A stretch of DNA of 64,000 bases, from the NCBI RefSeq assembly GCF_019048525.1, contig NZ_CP077369.1, forward strand, positions 2,170,001 to 2,234,000, given 5' to 3'. Under the pieces are notes generated by a model. The model was not told where the DNA came from. It saw nothing but the letters and a program-made list of their open reading frames with translations, and made no database searches. This stretch comes from Acinetobacter lwoffii (GTDB lineage Bacteria; Pseudomonadota; Gammaproteobacteria; Pseudomonadales; Moraxellaceae). The position numbers were made by a program, and so were the translations under genes. Below, in pieces: positions 63,620-64,000 of the stretch (position 1 is its first letter; every line of letters begins with the position of its first letter).

Positions 63620-64000
63620 GAGAGAGAAAATAGATATTTTATAAGTACATGCCAAGGTTTATGTGCTCTGAAGTTGCGGATATCATAGCAATAAATCTAT
63701 ATTCGATATACTGGATAAAAAAGCCTTGCTTATCTCTTTAGTCGAATATAAAAAAAGATCTTTTAAAGAAAATATTAATTAAAACAATATATTATTTATA
63801 TTGAAAATATAGTTTTAATAGATGTGTCTAAATAGTGATCTTTATAAGATTTTTTAAGATAGAAATATGAAAAATGCATATAGATAAATATAAAAAATAT
63901 GTGATTTTTGGGAAATTAAGAAAATCCTATCATTAACGAGATAAATCTTTCCTTTATATTAACTTAAGCGAGTCAGTATCTGATCTTGGTTTCCTCTGGT
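63620..64000. other. AT-rich end region without genes
   Basis: About 380 bases of strongly AT-rich sequence with no coding frame. It contains AAAAGATCTTTT (63753-63764), a small palindrome. It may be the upstream region of a gene outside the window; nothing else is visible. Confidence 0.5.

Noticed and set aside
1..64000. CRISPR arrays, prophage genes, rRNA genes
   Set aside because: No regularly spaced direct repeats, phage structural genes or rRNA sequence were seen in the window.

Overview
The window is a chromosomal segment of a gammaproteobacterium, almost certainly an Acinetobacter (Moraxellaceae). Base composition is moderately AT-rich, several proteins (RapA, MetK, KdsD, LptC/LptA/LptB, DnaE, the MetQNI transporter, a DUF1615 lipoprotein) have the Acinetobacter flavour, and one insertion sequence matches the length and ends of the Acinetobacter element ISAba125 as I remember it. 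Species cannot be fixed from the sequence alone.

Layout. 1-6.2 kb: a 32-bp perfect palindrome, a GlcG/HbpS-type protein, a small orphan protein, a carrier protein fused to a degenerate isochorismatase domain, an RluA-type pseudouridine synthase, rapA and an orphan PAAR protein. 6.3-20 kb: an alpha/beta hydrolase; a TetR regulator divergent from a ferredoxin-reductase/desaturase pair (DesT-DesC-DesB arrangement); a HAD phosphatase and DUF1615 lipoprotein; dusB; a glycine-zipper protein; a nitronate monooxygenase; a two-gene radical-SAM/DNA-metabolism cassette; two lipoproteins and a YeeE/YedE transporter. 20.2-21.3 kb: an intact IS30-family element. 21.4-32.5 kb: metK with a structured leader, a pilin-like protein, tkt, a GNAT protein, YceI, a glutamine amidotransferase, a YfcF-like GST, a CDF metal exporter, a second desaturase next to a PaaX-type regulator, and tRNA-Gly(GCC).

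32.5-38 kb holds cysS and the KDO/LPS-transport operon kdsD-kdsC-lptC-lptA-lptB. 38-42.8 kb is a LapE-LapB-LapC-like type I secretion operon whose outer-membrane gene carries an in-frame stop. An IS4-family element has inserted into the terminator hairpin behind it (42.9-44.3 kb, 11-bp target duplication). 44.3-51.6 kb: an IMPACT-family protein, a hexapeptide acyltransferase, a tandem universal stress protein, an O-methyltransferase, an M15-type lipoprotein, fdxA and mutS. 51.6-63.4 kb: a small broken reading frame, a lipase-like lipoprotein, a TPR-like lipoprotein, a dnaE-trmJ-cysE run, a palindromic dispersed-repeat candidate, and the metQ-metN-metI methionine transport operon. The last 580 bases are AT-rich and hold no gene that I can see.

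Most of the window is core housekeeping sequence. The points most worth a second look are the metK leader (its Shine-Dalgarno sequence sits in an 8-bp inverted repeat), the radical-SAM cassette, the orphan carrier protein, the nonsense codon in the secretion operon with an IS in its terminator, the broken small frame beside mutS, and several palindromic elements.
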